Assembly (NCBI GenBank): GCA_026413225.1
Contig: CM048552.1
Location: 60,465,001-60,529,000 of the forward strand
Direction: 5' to 3'
Length of the DNA: 64,000 bases
Origin: Otis tarda
Taxonomy: Eukaryota > Chordata > Aves > Otidiformes > Otididae
The position numbers and the translations under genes were made by a program. The notes beneath the pieces were generated by a model that worked only from the letters and a program-made list of their open reading frames with translations, made no database searches and was not told the origin of the DNA. Below are positions 1 to 12,800 of the stretch, one piece after another (position 1 is the stretch's first letter; each line of letters begins with the position of its first letter).

Positions 1-2630
1 TTAAAATACCATATCTAGGTCTTTAAAGACATAGACAGTATCTCATGAAACTCTTGCAAGTATTTATGTAGGTTAGATACCTGAGTTCCTTAGAAACAAC
101 AACTTTTCTATTCTTAAATCAATAAATCAGAGGACACAGAGAGATTAAGAGAATGGAGGTATTTTTAATTTAGAGGAAGCCTGAGTGCCTTATTCTTATG
201 TTATCATGAATTAGTTCAGCTATAAAACTACTGCAAGTGTGTGTCGGTTTGGTGAGATTGCTGTTTTGGGTGGCTGATAGTATGACCTGGAAGAAAGAAC
301 TGTCTGCCCAGGATCTAGTTACCTACACCTGGAAAGTCCAGCTTTGGAGAGCTTCAAAGCTTTCATATCCTGGATCCTGTGCAAATGCAGAGGCTTAGAA
401 CACGGCTCAGATACTTAGAAAACACTGTGGCACATAGCCAGAGGCTGGAGAGGTGACATGAAATCAGCACTGAAAGTCAGTGATGGGCGTTTGGGTAAAG
501 TCACTGAACTTTAAGAGCAGCAAGAGTGCGGACACATTGGATGGTAGAAATCTGAAACCAAAGAGCAGGTAGGATTGAAATAGGTGAAAGAAGGAAATCA
601 GAGGATAAATGTGGCTTGATTACTAAGTGGCTAGTTTGTGGACTACATGTCCCTTTGCCCCGTTGATGCCTTTTTAGGATGACATTTTAGGAAGCGGTTA
701 CTCTGGCCTGTGGTTCATGAAAAAATGCTTTGTCTGCTTTTGTTTGCCTCTTCCTTTACATCTCGATTTTTAGCCTTCTCCATTTCTGTTGCCCCACAGT
801 TATGACATTTCCTTTTTCTTCTCACTGTCTCAGCGCATTTACCCATCTGTACTTCGCAGTACTACTCAGTCTACTTCGTTTTCCTAGCACTTCTTGGCCA
901 CTTTCTTCCTGCACGCTTCTGGCTTTAGTTTGGTCTAAATACTGAGTCAGTTGTGAATATTGGATGTGTTCCTTGAAAGACCTCGTCAGATGTTTGATGC
1001 CATTTTGAGATGAGAGGTGCACAGCAGTTGTTTAAAGTCAGGCTTGGTGAGGATGTGGAGGAGGGCATTCTACACTACCATTGATTTAGGAAAATTCAGG
1101 TTTAGTGGCCAGTGTTAGGGGCTTTACCAAGGAGATTGGCTCAACATTTAGTGCTCTTAGTGTTGCTGCTTCTGCCATTTAATTCCTTGAGAATCACTGT
1201 GTGTTGTGACTTCAGTTTGGGTTTATGTTCTCAGGATCCAGTAGTGGCAAAAAAGTGACATTGCAGTAACAAGAAAGCATAAGTAGATTGTATTAATTAT
1301 GTAAGTGGAAAAGAAAACTGAAACTGTTTGTGGTTTTTTATTCTATATACACTTTTAAGAGTCTTGATATTTTTGCATGAGACCTCAAAACACACTACAA
1401 TTGGGGAAAAATTCTGGTTTTTAAAGAAAAATTAATGGAAGTAATTAATTCAGCCATATATAGTGGTTAATTCCCAAGAGAATGTTAGTGTTTTTATAGC
1501 CTAACATTGATTTCTGACTAGTTTTACTCAGCTTTGCAAGTATCAATATATCCTCTGACAGAACTGCTGCTGAATATTTCGAAGGAAGACATGGTTTCTA
1601 AGTGAACCTCTCAGGTTTTGAGAGGCATACACCTTAGTGCAAAACTTTTGTGATTGCAGTTACCATAGAAAGAGAAGTGTAATGCTGAATTGCCCACTAA
1701 ACATGAATGAACAGTTAAGAAAAATCTATGTGTAATATTTCTTTGTTGCCTAATCACAACTTGAGAGAAAATCAACTTGCTGATGCATTGTTAGGAGATG
1801 CATTGTCTGGGCCTCACTAATGGCGTATCAGGATGTGCTACCAACCCTTTTAATTTTGAGAGGGAATGAGATTTAGTAGAGTGTAAAATTGAGAGTAGTG
1901 AGAAGCCACGTTCTGAATTTGCCTTTTTTATTTTCTTGACTTAAATTTTGTCTTTGCAAAGTCATTGTCATCCCCTCCTCTGATTTCCTTATCTGTAAAA
2001 TAGGAATCACAGTTACTGACCTACTCTGAAGCAATGACAGAAGTTGTGTTTGCACAGCCATAAAAATGGCTGGAATCGCAGCCATGGCAGTCAGACAAAC
2101 AGCAGTGGGTTGTACTAGTTGACAGTATTGAAAAATCAGAGTTTATGCCCCCTGAAAACAGTTAGGACGGTTTTAAAAATGTAAATCTTATTTTCTTCCT
2201 AACTACATTCTGAACTTTAAAGTGTGCCAAGTCTGTCTCAACCATATTTTCAAGATTTTCTGGAGAAGTTTACTAGAAGTTTGTAGTTTCTTGTGGTGAA
2301 AACTCAGATTTTTCAATTAATTCAAACCACTGTAGCCTGTGATCAAATAACAACAGTTGATGATTCTGAATGGATGCAGTGCAAAGTCTCAGAGGAGTAG
2401 CAATTAGTACCAACTGCAAGCTGTTAGTTATCCATGTGGATATATGCATATATATGTCCCAAAACACTGCTTTGTGTGCAGAGCCGCGGCAAGTTTCTAA
2501 ATTGACAGTTGAAGCTGCTCTGAATGCTTGGATTGGTGCATTTGAAAAGAATGTGAGAAAGACAGAAGTATTTGCCTGGGTTTTTTAAAAACACTTAGAA
2601 AAGTAGGAATCTTTTTGAACACTCCTTTTC

Positions 2631-2654
2631 TTTTTTTTTTTTTTTTTTTTTTTT
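2631..2654. repeat. Poly(T) run
   Basis: Twenty-four consecutive T in the APPL2 intron. It may be an old reverse-oriented A-tail or simple slippage; nothing next to it identifies a retroelement. Confidence 0.9.
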
Positions 2655-2832
2655 CTTTACTTAAGCTACAGATTTCTGCTAGATACTGGGTACCTAACTT
2701 TTGAGACTTAATGTGTATTCAAGCAGGACTTCATTTTGCATGCCTTTAACTTTCCTAATGACAGTAGAGCAATTCTTGGGATGAAGCCCATCCCAATAAA
2801 TACACTCAGTAGATGATGCAGACGTCCTTTGA

Positions 2833-3315
2833 AATGACTTGAAACTGCTTTTGTCCCAGGAGTGGAAGGAGGTGTCTGCAGCATCCTGTTGCGGGGTGGA
2901 GGCCTTGCAGGGTGCTGCAGTGGATGCGCTGCCTACGCACGTGGAGGCACTTGATGTGGAAGGGCCCCAACACTAGGCTGCAGCTGGGTGATGCATTGCT
3001 AGCAGATTGCCTTTGCGTTCAAGGCCTTCAGTGCGTAACAAGCCCCTGGTTGTTGTGCAGGATCAGGACAGTGCTCTCGCCTCTTTAGGCACCCACACCA
3101 GATGTGATGGGGTGGTGACTCTTATTTCACGCATGGAGCCTGTAGTGAAAAAGAGACTGTGATACTATAAGGCAGATGCAGTGTATGATGTCCTGATTAA
3201 AGAGAAGTCAAAGGAACCAAACGTATGGGCCTTGCTTGAGGAGTGAGATTTGGTTGATTTGGCAAGCCCTTGTGTGTAAATAGTGAAGCGTTTTTATATT
3301 TCTTCACCAAATAAA
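2833..3315 (+). pseudogene. Unidentified decayed coding-like block with poly(A) signal
   Basis: A single + frame runs from 2,833 to 3,246 (138 codons) interrupted only by TAG at 2,974, TGA at 2,989 and TGA at 3,160, and ends at TGA 3,244-3,246. An AATAAA follows at 3,310-3,315, 63 bases past that stop. The block is richer in G+C than its surroundings. A CCCAG/GAG junction near 2,859 looks like a splice acceptor. The frame ends with residues KSKEPNVWALLEE. I do not recognise the parent protein. It could be a retrocopy of an mRNA 3' end, a dead exon, or chance; no direct repeats or terminal A-tract are visible to prove retrotransposition. Confidence 0.3.
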
Positions 3316-6300
3316 CCACATCCATGTGAGTACATATTGTACTTCCTTCTGCTGTTCTCCCATCTGTGCTGTGGTACCCTGGCGTAGATAGCGCGTTAGT
3401 GGTCTTATAGAGGAAATCTTCCTTGCAGAGTTTGTTCTTCTAGTTCTTCCTTCTTGCAAGCAAGCACTGATGATGCATCTGGCATTACTGCTGTCTGATT
3501 TCTGTGAATGTTGTGTTTGTCATTGTGAACATTTTATATGTAATATGTGCAATATGTAATGCAGCAAGCAGGAACCGTTAGAAAATTTCATTTACTTAAG
3601 TTGCATGCTGGGGCTCTTGCAATGGTGTATGAGTGGAGTGTGCCCGGTCTATGTTCCTGACTTCCCACTGCCATAGTAAATTATTTTCAGAGCTTTACTA
3701 TCATCTCCAGTTCTTCATTGTACTATAGAAATGACTCAGCTGGGATCTTCACTTGAAACAAAATGCCGTTTAGAAACTCAGGAGACTGCTGTGTCTGTAC
3801 TGGCTATTAGAAGGGATAAATAGTAAAGCAGGTTAGAAGAAAGTAAGATGTAGTATTTTGTCATTGGAAAGAGGTTTAATCTCATTATCCCTGACAAATC
3901 TGTCTAGATACTAAGAGCAGTGGTGGCAGAAGAGGAATAAAAAGAAACCCCTGTTGCCTTTATTAATATAACCAGAGAGAGAATAGCATGGGAAGTGTGA
4001 AGTGTAATTCCGTTCAGCATCTCTGTCTCTGAGCAGTTCTCTTGTGATGCCAGAGTCACATGGGCAAAGCAGTAACAGCCTCTGGGGTTCACTGCCTTTT
4101 TACATCCAGACCCTTAAGGAAACTCCTGGCAATTATGGAATAGTCTTGGGTTGTATGTACCACATTATATGGGTATCAGGACAACTTGTATCTGTGAAGG
4201 GCTATTTTAGGTATTGCTTTATACCAGCTTTATTTCTCTTCCCAAATTCATGACACCTCATGTCTGCATTTTTCAACAGTGCTGATTATTTCATCTTTCT
4301 ATTGACTTCACTAGGCTGTAACTCAGTAGGTAGGTGTCAAGCTCTCTAGAACAAGCATAGATTTTTGTATTTATTATGTTGCATAGCTAGCCCCAAGTGT
4401 TCAGAATTCTTAAATTAGTTCTTGCTAAACTAACAAGTAAGCACTGATACAATTTTTCTTTTAATCGCTTTCTTTTCTTTTCATGTGTGAGGAAACAACT
4501 GTGTTGCCTTTTCAAACGATAAGGCTTTTTTCCTCAAAACCTTTTGAAACAATAACGCTTAAGTTAACATTTTGTAAACTTTCAGTAGAGTATTAGATAA
4601 GACAAACACTTGCAATAAATCACAGTTATCAGCACTGCCTTCTGTAAAATACCTTATGTATTATTGTTCCATATTCATTGTAAGTTTGTATCATATACCT
4701 CTGTGCTTCCTGAGGCACATTCACCATATGTTGCTAGCAGCAGTAAGTAGAGCATTATCACATGAGAACTAACGTATTTACAAAGCCATGGGAGTTGTTT
4801 TTAATACTGCCTGTGAAGTTGGAGTTGTCACCATGCCTGGAAGCAACTTAACATTGCGCTAAGCAGGATCTGGAGATTTGGGTACTACAGGGAGGCATAA
4901 ATGTACGGGTGCCCTGCTGATAGTAATTGTTTTGCAGGAAACTGAAGAGATTCTTTTCCCTACTGAACTAGCCATCCTACTGTAGCTGCTTTTGCTGTTT
5001 TACAGCAGAGTTTTGACTAGTCTCTTCTATTTTTTGAAGCTACTAGATGGTCGTTTGCTGAACCATTCACATTTGTGAGGACCGAACACCATGCTGTGAA
5101 TCAGCAGCAGGGCAAGCCATATGTTAGCCTGATCTTGTAAAGTGCTGGGCAGCCTCAGCACCCTGGTGATACTTAGCTTCTCTCACCCTTGGGTTCATAT
5201 TTCCAAGCTATTTAATATGTAAACCTAAGCCTGTAGGACTGTAACATTTACTAGATTGCTGGAGAACTCTATCTTGTAGGAAGATGACATCCATGTGTAG
5301 ACAGAGCTGCATAAAACTGTTATATCAAGACCCAATTCTTTCTGTGCTGTGCCTGGTTTTGAAGGTAAATGTGTTCCTTAGTTCTGAAAAGATGAGAAGG
5401 CTGCAACTACCTCATGGACCTCCTCCTTTAACCACCTACCTGGGTTATTTTTTTTTTTAATTTATGAGGCATTAAGCTTTCCCAGATGTAAGCCAAATTT
5501 TATTACGTGTCATTCTGCACGTACAGGGTGCCTGAATAAATACCTTTACCAGTATCTTACTTGTTTACATGAAGAAGCCTTCGGCAGTTCTGTGTGCTGG
5601 TTACGTGCAGTTTTAAAAATGCCAGCTTTAGCTGGAGTAGAAAAGTAGCTTTGCAGAAAGCTTCATTATATTGGGATAGGAATTGGACATGCTGGAATAG
5701 CTCTCTGTCTTTAGAAGTTAATTTATAGGTCAACTTAATCCTTTACATGCCCTCAAATCTGGATTATGTTAGACAGCTTCAATACATTAGTCCTCAGAGT
5801 TTATTTTGGAAAAATACAAGAAGAGACCCTAAAAAGGGGTGGACTGTGTTGCTGGTAAATGGTTAATGGCATGGAGATTTTATTGCAAACAGGTTACAAA
5901 AAAACCTTTTTTTTTTCTGATGATATGAACAGCTTGGTGAATAAAGGTGGAATCAACCCAGAAAAATCACATGCCTTTGCTTTGACACTAGATTAGAAAA
6001 CAGTTGGACGTTTTGTTGCTGACTTATGTGAAGGCAGGGTGAGGTACTGAAATAACTTGAGAATTAAACACTGTTTTTTAATCTGTTGGTTTTTAATTTC
6101 TGGTAGATTAATGCTAGGTTCAAGACACCACTTCTGCTACCTTATCTATGTGAACTGGTGTTAATGAACTTCATAAAAATCTTTTCCTAGGGCGAGTGTG
6201 CCCTAGCATGCCAGCCAAGGTTAAAAAAAGAAAAAAAATATTAGCACATCTGTAATCATAACTGATTGTTTGACACCTATTCGCATACAGTCCTTTCTTC

Positions 6301-9300
6301 TTTCCTTCTAGTATATTTTTCTACATTAGTGCTGCAGTTATGTTTTCCCTGCTACGTAAAATCATCTAATGAAAACTACTGTAATTGCAAGGCCTAGTAC
6401 TGGTTAATTTTGCCTGCATTTAGAATACTTGGATTTCTGTTCAGGATTTTATTGGGTTTCTGCCTGATACATTATCTCATCAATATCTCTCCTACTCTGG
6501 CAATGCTTGATGAATTCTGAAACATTAAAGTAATGTGGAGGAGATGTGAGCAGGCAGTCAGGGTTGTAGACAGCTTTTCTTTTGCTGTAGTATACTTCAT
6601 TTCAGTCACTTCAGGATGAAAGAACTGGATGTTGCTGTATTCCGTGGGAAAATGTCTTGGAAATGGATTAAAACCTGTTAAAATAATTTGCCTGGGTTTA
6701 GTGGCTCTGTCAATTGAAGCAATGCAAATAACTTTTAAGTCCTGAGACTGATTAGTACTGGGGGATGGGGGGAGAAGGCTGATTAGGAAGAAATAGGAAG
6801 AGGATTAAACCAAACTTTCCCAGATTAGTGTGCAGTATTACCACTAGGTCAGCAGAGCACTTTGCTTCCTATTCCTTATGCAACGTGGCTGTGTTTCAAT
6901 TTGCCAGCTTAATTTGATTTGTTTACTACTGTTTGGTGGGGGCATGTGTGTTGGTTGTTGGGGTTTTGGTTTTTTTTTACCCAGTGATATAATGAATGAT
7001 TTTCTACTTCTGATGGGAACACAATCTGACAGAGGTTGGGAGGGAGGATGAAGGATCTGAGATTAACTGTTCCACATGGGCAGGGATTGAGTAACAAGTT
7101 TGTTTGTGGTGTTCTAACACAAAGAACCAAGCCTGTAAATGAAAAATGTGACCTGCTGCTATCAATGGGATATCAACAATGTGTGGAACTGTTGTCCTAA
7201 AATCAGCCCAAAATCCCAAAGTAAATTTTGTGTCAGGCCCTTCTATCAATTATTCTGTACCTGGAGTAGCATGCCATGAAAGTCTGCTTGGGGTCTGTAT
7301 GTGACTGTTGTCACCTGATTGTGTGCTTGATATGATGTTGTTAACTTACACGCCTTTGAGACCCTCAGGGTTTATGTATTCCCTCATTATCCTGTCACAT
7401 ACTGGAGACTGCTTCTGGAGAGTGATGATCACTGGAAGATGCTTCTTCCACACATCTTTTTGCATTGTCCGTCCTCAAACTGTCTCACACCGATGAGTAA
7501 TGATGCTCTTTGGATATTGGGTGAGGAAATTGAGGATCTGGTGATCTTTAAAAACCAAACTGGTAGAAGCTTTGAGGATAGCTAACACAAAGGAATAGGA
7601 TGCCTTTGGTGTCAGCTCATTATTCTGAAGCTTCTTTTAGAGTTAGCAAGTTTAAGCCAGGAGCATTTATTTTCCAAATTCAGAACGTATCACACAGTTG
7701 CAGACTTTGCAGGAATAAGTGAACTGAAGGAAAAAGGATAAGAAAGAGGCATGTTTCTGACACTCAGTTTATTTCAAAAGATTTCTCACGCCCTGACCCA
7801 GCTGTACAACTGACAGATGGCATCACAGTTGCTGTGCAAGGACTTGGTGATCTTGCAGTTATTATTCAGCTCTATCTTTGAGATTGTGTTTAGGAAGAAG
7901 GTCCTAGGTCTGAGAACCTCTGCTTCTTTTTGTAATCTTAAATTTATCTTCGGACTCCACCTGTGTGCATACAAACAAACAAACCAACCCTTTTAATGTC
8001 GTTAGTCCATATAGAAGGAGTCTCATCCTTCCTGTCATCAGGTCATTGCTTGCTAGCTCCTACTTGGAAGGTAGCAAAGCCTCTCAGGTGTTCTTGCAGC
8101 CTGGGGGCAGATAGTTAAGCTCATTCCTATTCTTGCTTGAGGCCTTAACAAGATGTGTTAGTTTATTGTAAAGCACGACATCCTTTTCCATCCATTTCCT
8201 TGGGAAACAGTTAAATGGCAAGTGTTTGTGTAAAGCTTTTTCACATTAAAAACTACACAGTCTACATAACCAATCTGCAAATCTTACATGAATCTTTGGC
8301 ATTATTATTGTATGAAAGTGTAAAGCTCATTACTAATTGGTCTGAGACAAAAACCAGGAATAATCCATCCGTGAGGTGCGAATAGTCATGGGGAGCACAT
8401 GATCTGAGTTTGGACCCAGATTAACTAAGTTCTGAGCCCTTGTTTGTACCTTGGAAGGCCTCTGCTCTCCCACTTGTGAGTAGTATCACTATAGTGTTTT
8501 AAGTTGGTCAGAATTAGCTCACTCACCTTTTCCTGCCATGTGTTCACATACAGCTGCTATTACCTAGGCTGTGGCTACGTCTCTTTGTTCTTTCTGAGCG
8601 CTTGGGCATACTTAAGACTCTGGTTAAGTCTTTGGGCCTGGCTGTCCGTATTAACCCTGCTTCCTGGCGTGCCAAGGTGGTGCAGGAGCAGCAGGCTGTG
8701 ATGCAGTATGTCAGAGCTGGCGTCAGGCCAAAGTAAAGGGTGGTTCAGAGTCTCTGGCCCAGGTAGCTGACTGTGCCGTGCTCTGTGTGCTCAGGTCAAC
8801 AAGGGAGAACAAGAAAGCACGCAAACTCTGTCCCAGTTTGAGTGGCGTTCTGCACCAGCCCCAGCATAAAGGGTGCTATTAAAGCAGTTCAGAGAGTGCT
8901 CTGAGTTTTACGAACTCTATGGCCTTACGTGTTTGTAAAGAGGAATAGATTTTGTTAAGGTTTAAAATGACATTAAATGAAAAGTGGTTAGTTTTCTGCA
9001 TTACTGAGGAAGAGAAGGATCTAACAGGGGTTAAGATCCCATTTCCCCCTTCCCCTGTTTCTTTTATTCCAGTTTAAAGGCATTGTTAACTAATCAGGAG
9101 CAGAGGAGCTGATACACTATTGTTAGTAATACCTTGAGTAGAGATTGACATATCCAAATGCTTGTCTGTTGGTTTTTTTTTTTTCCAACTGTCAAGCAAA
9201 ATTACACCTCCCTATAAGTCTTGCTTTGCATAAGCACATCTTAAGGATGTGTGTACTTTCCCTGGCTGGTTTAGCCATGAGAATACAGAATTATGTGCTG

Positions 9301-9775
9301 TTTTGTACTCCTGTATCAACTTAAAGCACCGTAATTACATCAGTACGTTCCCTGAGTGTGAATGCATTCTATAAAGGCACGTCTGCTAGTTCTCCTTATT
9401 GCTGTAGATTTTGGGGAAAGATGATGCACCAATATGGAACATTCTTGTGCTGGTCTGACAGCTTATGTGTTTGAGGTTGTTCTTAGTTTTGTTATTTTGG
9501 GGAATGTGGTGGGCGGACATGACCCAAACCCAAAACTAAACCCCAAATCCTACCTCTCATCAAAGTAGTTAAACAAACTATGTGTTGATTAGGTCCGAAG
9601 TGTACTTGTTATTACTGCTTCTCTATGCAGGTATTTTGGGACCGGTTGTTTACATAGAACTGAATGTTTGTGTAAGTAGTTGCAGGTTCAGTCAAGAAGC
9701 TGGTAATGAAGTAGTAGTAACAGGAGAGCTAAAGAAATTTCATTATTTCTATTAACATATCACTTTTGTTTGTAG

Positions 9776-9835
9776 AATGAAATGTGTCTTGCCACGCAAC
9801 AGCTTTCGAAGCAGCTCCTTGCCTATGAAAAGCAG
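9776..9835 (+). CDS. APPL2: APPL2 exon 3 (residues 52-71)
   Basis: Twenty whole codons, NEMCLATQQLSKQLLAYEKQ, in the N-terminal BAR helix. Acceptor TTTGTAG, donor GTAGGT. The next intron, 9,836-10,306, holds an AAATAAATTAATTAATAAA low-complexity patch and nothing else I recognise. Confidence 0.95.
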
Positions 9836-12800
9836 GTAGGTTCAACGTATGCCTTTGATTTCTTTTCAGCCTCAGCACTTGCGAAGAAGTCTGTGTAAAC
9901 AGCGTGATTTCCAGAAGTGCTTAGGGCATTGACTTTACTTGGTTCTGTATGAAGGCTGCTGTAAAATTCCCCAGCATGTTCAAGGGAGTTAGGTCACTTC
10001 TGAGAATCTTAAAAAATAAATAAATTAATTAATAAATTTATGAAGATGCAAACTAGTTTGTTCCTATTGTATGACTAAGACCTTAAAATTAATATAAGTG
10101 TTAATTGTATGTTGTCCAAAACCCAGTCATTTAAAACAAGAGGAGCATGGTAAAAGAGTATGTATTAATGAGTTACTGTTTTCCCATTGAGTTTTATGAC
10201 TTGTTGCATTTTGTAGGAACACTCGTAACTTTTGTAGTAAAACACATGTTGCATTTTATACTCGCCTTTATTGATTTCCAGACCAAATGTGTGTTTCTGT
10301 TTTCAGCATTTTGCCTTAGGTAAAGGAGATGAAGAAGTTATATCCACCCTTCATTACTTTTCAAAAGTTGTGGATGAGGTAATTTGAATTGCCAATATTT
10401 ATTTTTACAATATAGAATATTGGTGGTTTTTCTTTTGGTCTTTGTCCTTTTGATTCTGAGCCTTTCCACTGAAGGCTAGATTGTGCCTGGGTTTATAGAA
10501 TAATTTAATTAGGAGGAAAAGAAGTATAATATCACCCTTTTGTACTGGTTAGAATTGTTTCTATGTCTTCATCCCAGATGTTGTCCTTGGAGCAAAGCTG
10601 AACTTCCTAAATAGGGGAATTAGAAAAGAGACTGAAAAAGGACATTTTATCTAGGCTGGAGCCATTTTTAATTTAATTCTATTTTAAAATGATTTACGCT
10701 TTTAAGCTTTAAATACAGCAATTTTAGCCAAAACTTGCCAGGGATGGGTGCAGGGCAGCTGTGAATTAGTGAAGTTGCAGTTTAGTTGCTGTGAGATCAC
10801 GCAGAATCCAGAGATGTCTGGAGGAGGCTGCAGAAGTGCCAGCTGAAGGCAGGTTAGGGACTACAGCTCCGTGTGCTGAGCACTTCTACTCTCTGTAGGT
10901 TGTTGCTGAGTACTGAGAGTCTTTCTAAATGCTTTTGTTAGACCTGCCCATATAACATTTTGAGATAATCTTAGCATCTAGGTCCTTATTGCGTAAGTAT
11001 CATTTGTCTCATCATTCTGTTGTGAGCAGGGCTGTGCCGTCAGAGAAGTGTTGTTCTTCTTGTTTGTCTACTTTTAACTGTCATTGAGAAGGCAAAAGGC
11101 TGTATTGAGGTCTACTTTTTGGGAGAGGAGATAGGAAGGTTGTGAGGCAAAAAATAAGTTAAAATTTTTAGAGCCCATGGGTAACTAACAGTATAGTGAG
11201 AGGAATCCCAAAGGTTAACTTTTCCCTTAGGCTTCTCCCACTGCTCGTCTGCTCTCAGGGGATACTTGAAAGGAGCATTTATTGTCACAAGTCTTGTACC
11301 TGACTATGTAAACTATGAATAAATCAGAACAAGAACTTTCTCCTTCCCAGGTACAAGAGAGCCATCTCATTTGGGAGCAGAACGCAGAGTGCCTCTCTGT
11401 TCAGTTCTGTCAGTCCCATTTTCCCTCACAAGAACTTGCTCAATTTCTCAGCCTCCTTTTCTGTGTTAGCTACCCCCTGTATCTGTTTCTCAGTTGTCTG
11501 GTTTGCAAGCATTGAATTGTCCTGGTTTAGTTTCGTATTGTCTAGTGGGAAATACTGACTTCATCCTCACTTGCATAACTCTGCAAGTGGATAGAATATC
11601 ATGTCAGCGTGTCCACACTCCTAGTTTGTAGCATCAGGCGCTCGAGCAGCATGATTGATAATTGCTCTACCTGAACTCGTCTAATATTCTTAGCATGCCA
11701 CTGCTGATATGAGAGCCTGGCCTTCATCCTAAAGAGCATCACATGAGTGCTTTAAAATATGTCTCGATGTGCTGAATTTTAGAGAAACACTTATAAAAAC
11801 AAGGAATGGGAAACTGCTCTGAAGCTAAAAATATTTGAATGGGACCTTTCATTGTGTTTGTCCCTGTTGTGGTTGTGTCCCGGGTAACCCTCATGAGTGG
11901 AAAGAGATTCTTTCTAGTTCTGTGGTGTAGAAACTAACGAAAACTCATTAATAAAGGCTAATTACAGATTAAATCCTGTTGGATTAAGCAGTAGCATTAA
12001 TGGTCAGGTGAACTGCCCTGATACAGTATGTGGGAATGGAAAAGTTCTTGGATCCTTGGAAAATACCAGGCAGGAATTAAGCATTTAGGGGAAAATTCCC
12101 ATCTATCTCACGTATCTTGAGAAGCATATTTTAAACACTGAAGTACACTGGAGTACATAATATCCTTTTTTTTGTCTGCTGGGCTCAAATGGCAGGTGTG
12201 CTTCAACAGCTGTAAGAGTGCTGTTATTTTTATTTTTTTTATTTACACTGTGTCTTAGGGCATTCCTCTGTTCTGTGTTTCAGCTCAATATTCTTCATTC
12301 TGAACTGGCAAAACAGCTTGCGGATACAATGGTTCTACCAATAATACAATTTCGTGAAAAAGATCTCACAGGTAAGTTTTATTTTAGGCTTTAATTTTCC
12401 TCATGTGTTTCTTCTTGCTTATTTCATAATGAACTAAGACATAGTGTCATGTAATAATTTGTTCTTTGATGATTGACAGAAAAGGTTTTAGCGTTATTGT
12501 TTTTTTCTTCCTCAGAATTTCATTGAGAGGTGAATGCTTTTAGTCAGACTTCAGTAGTGCACGTTCACCGTATAACGTTTTATGCACCATATGGTGCAAG
12601 TTTGAAAACACACAGCTTTGTTCTTTGTTGGGTCACTCTGCTTTTACGCTAGCGTAATGTTACTGAAGTCATTGATGTTATAATGTCCTAAAGAAGGAAA
12701 ATTTAGCAGTGAATCTGGCTTGCAAACAGTATTTAGCCCACTTCAGAAGTCTGGGTTTGTTTCAAAAATGCAAGTGAGAATACTTTTTAGACTTCGGAGT

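Larger units (their letters stand above)
1..9775 (+). other. APPL2: APPL2 intron 2 (partial, 3' part)
   Basis: This stretch precedes the first visible coding exon and ends with a normal acceptor (TTTGTTTGTAG at 9,765-9,775). I looked for the preceding exon (a BAR segment ending in VYGAQ) and did not find it. It is AT-rich, with many unrelated short open frames. A T-run lies at 2,631-2,654. Apart from the decayed block at 2,833-3,315 I recognise nothing in it. Confidence 0.8.

Noticed and set aside
1..9775. APPL2 exons 1 and 2 searched for here
   Set aside because: No stretch encoding the known N-terminal BAR segments was seen; they are taken to lie upstream of the window.
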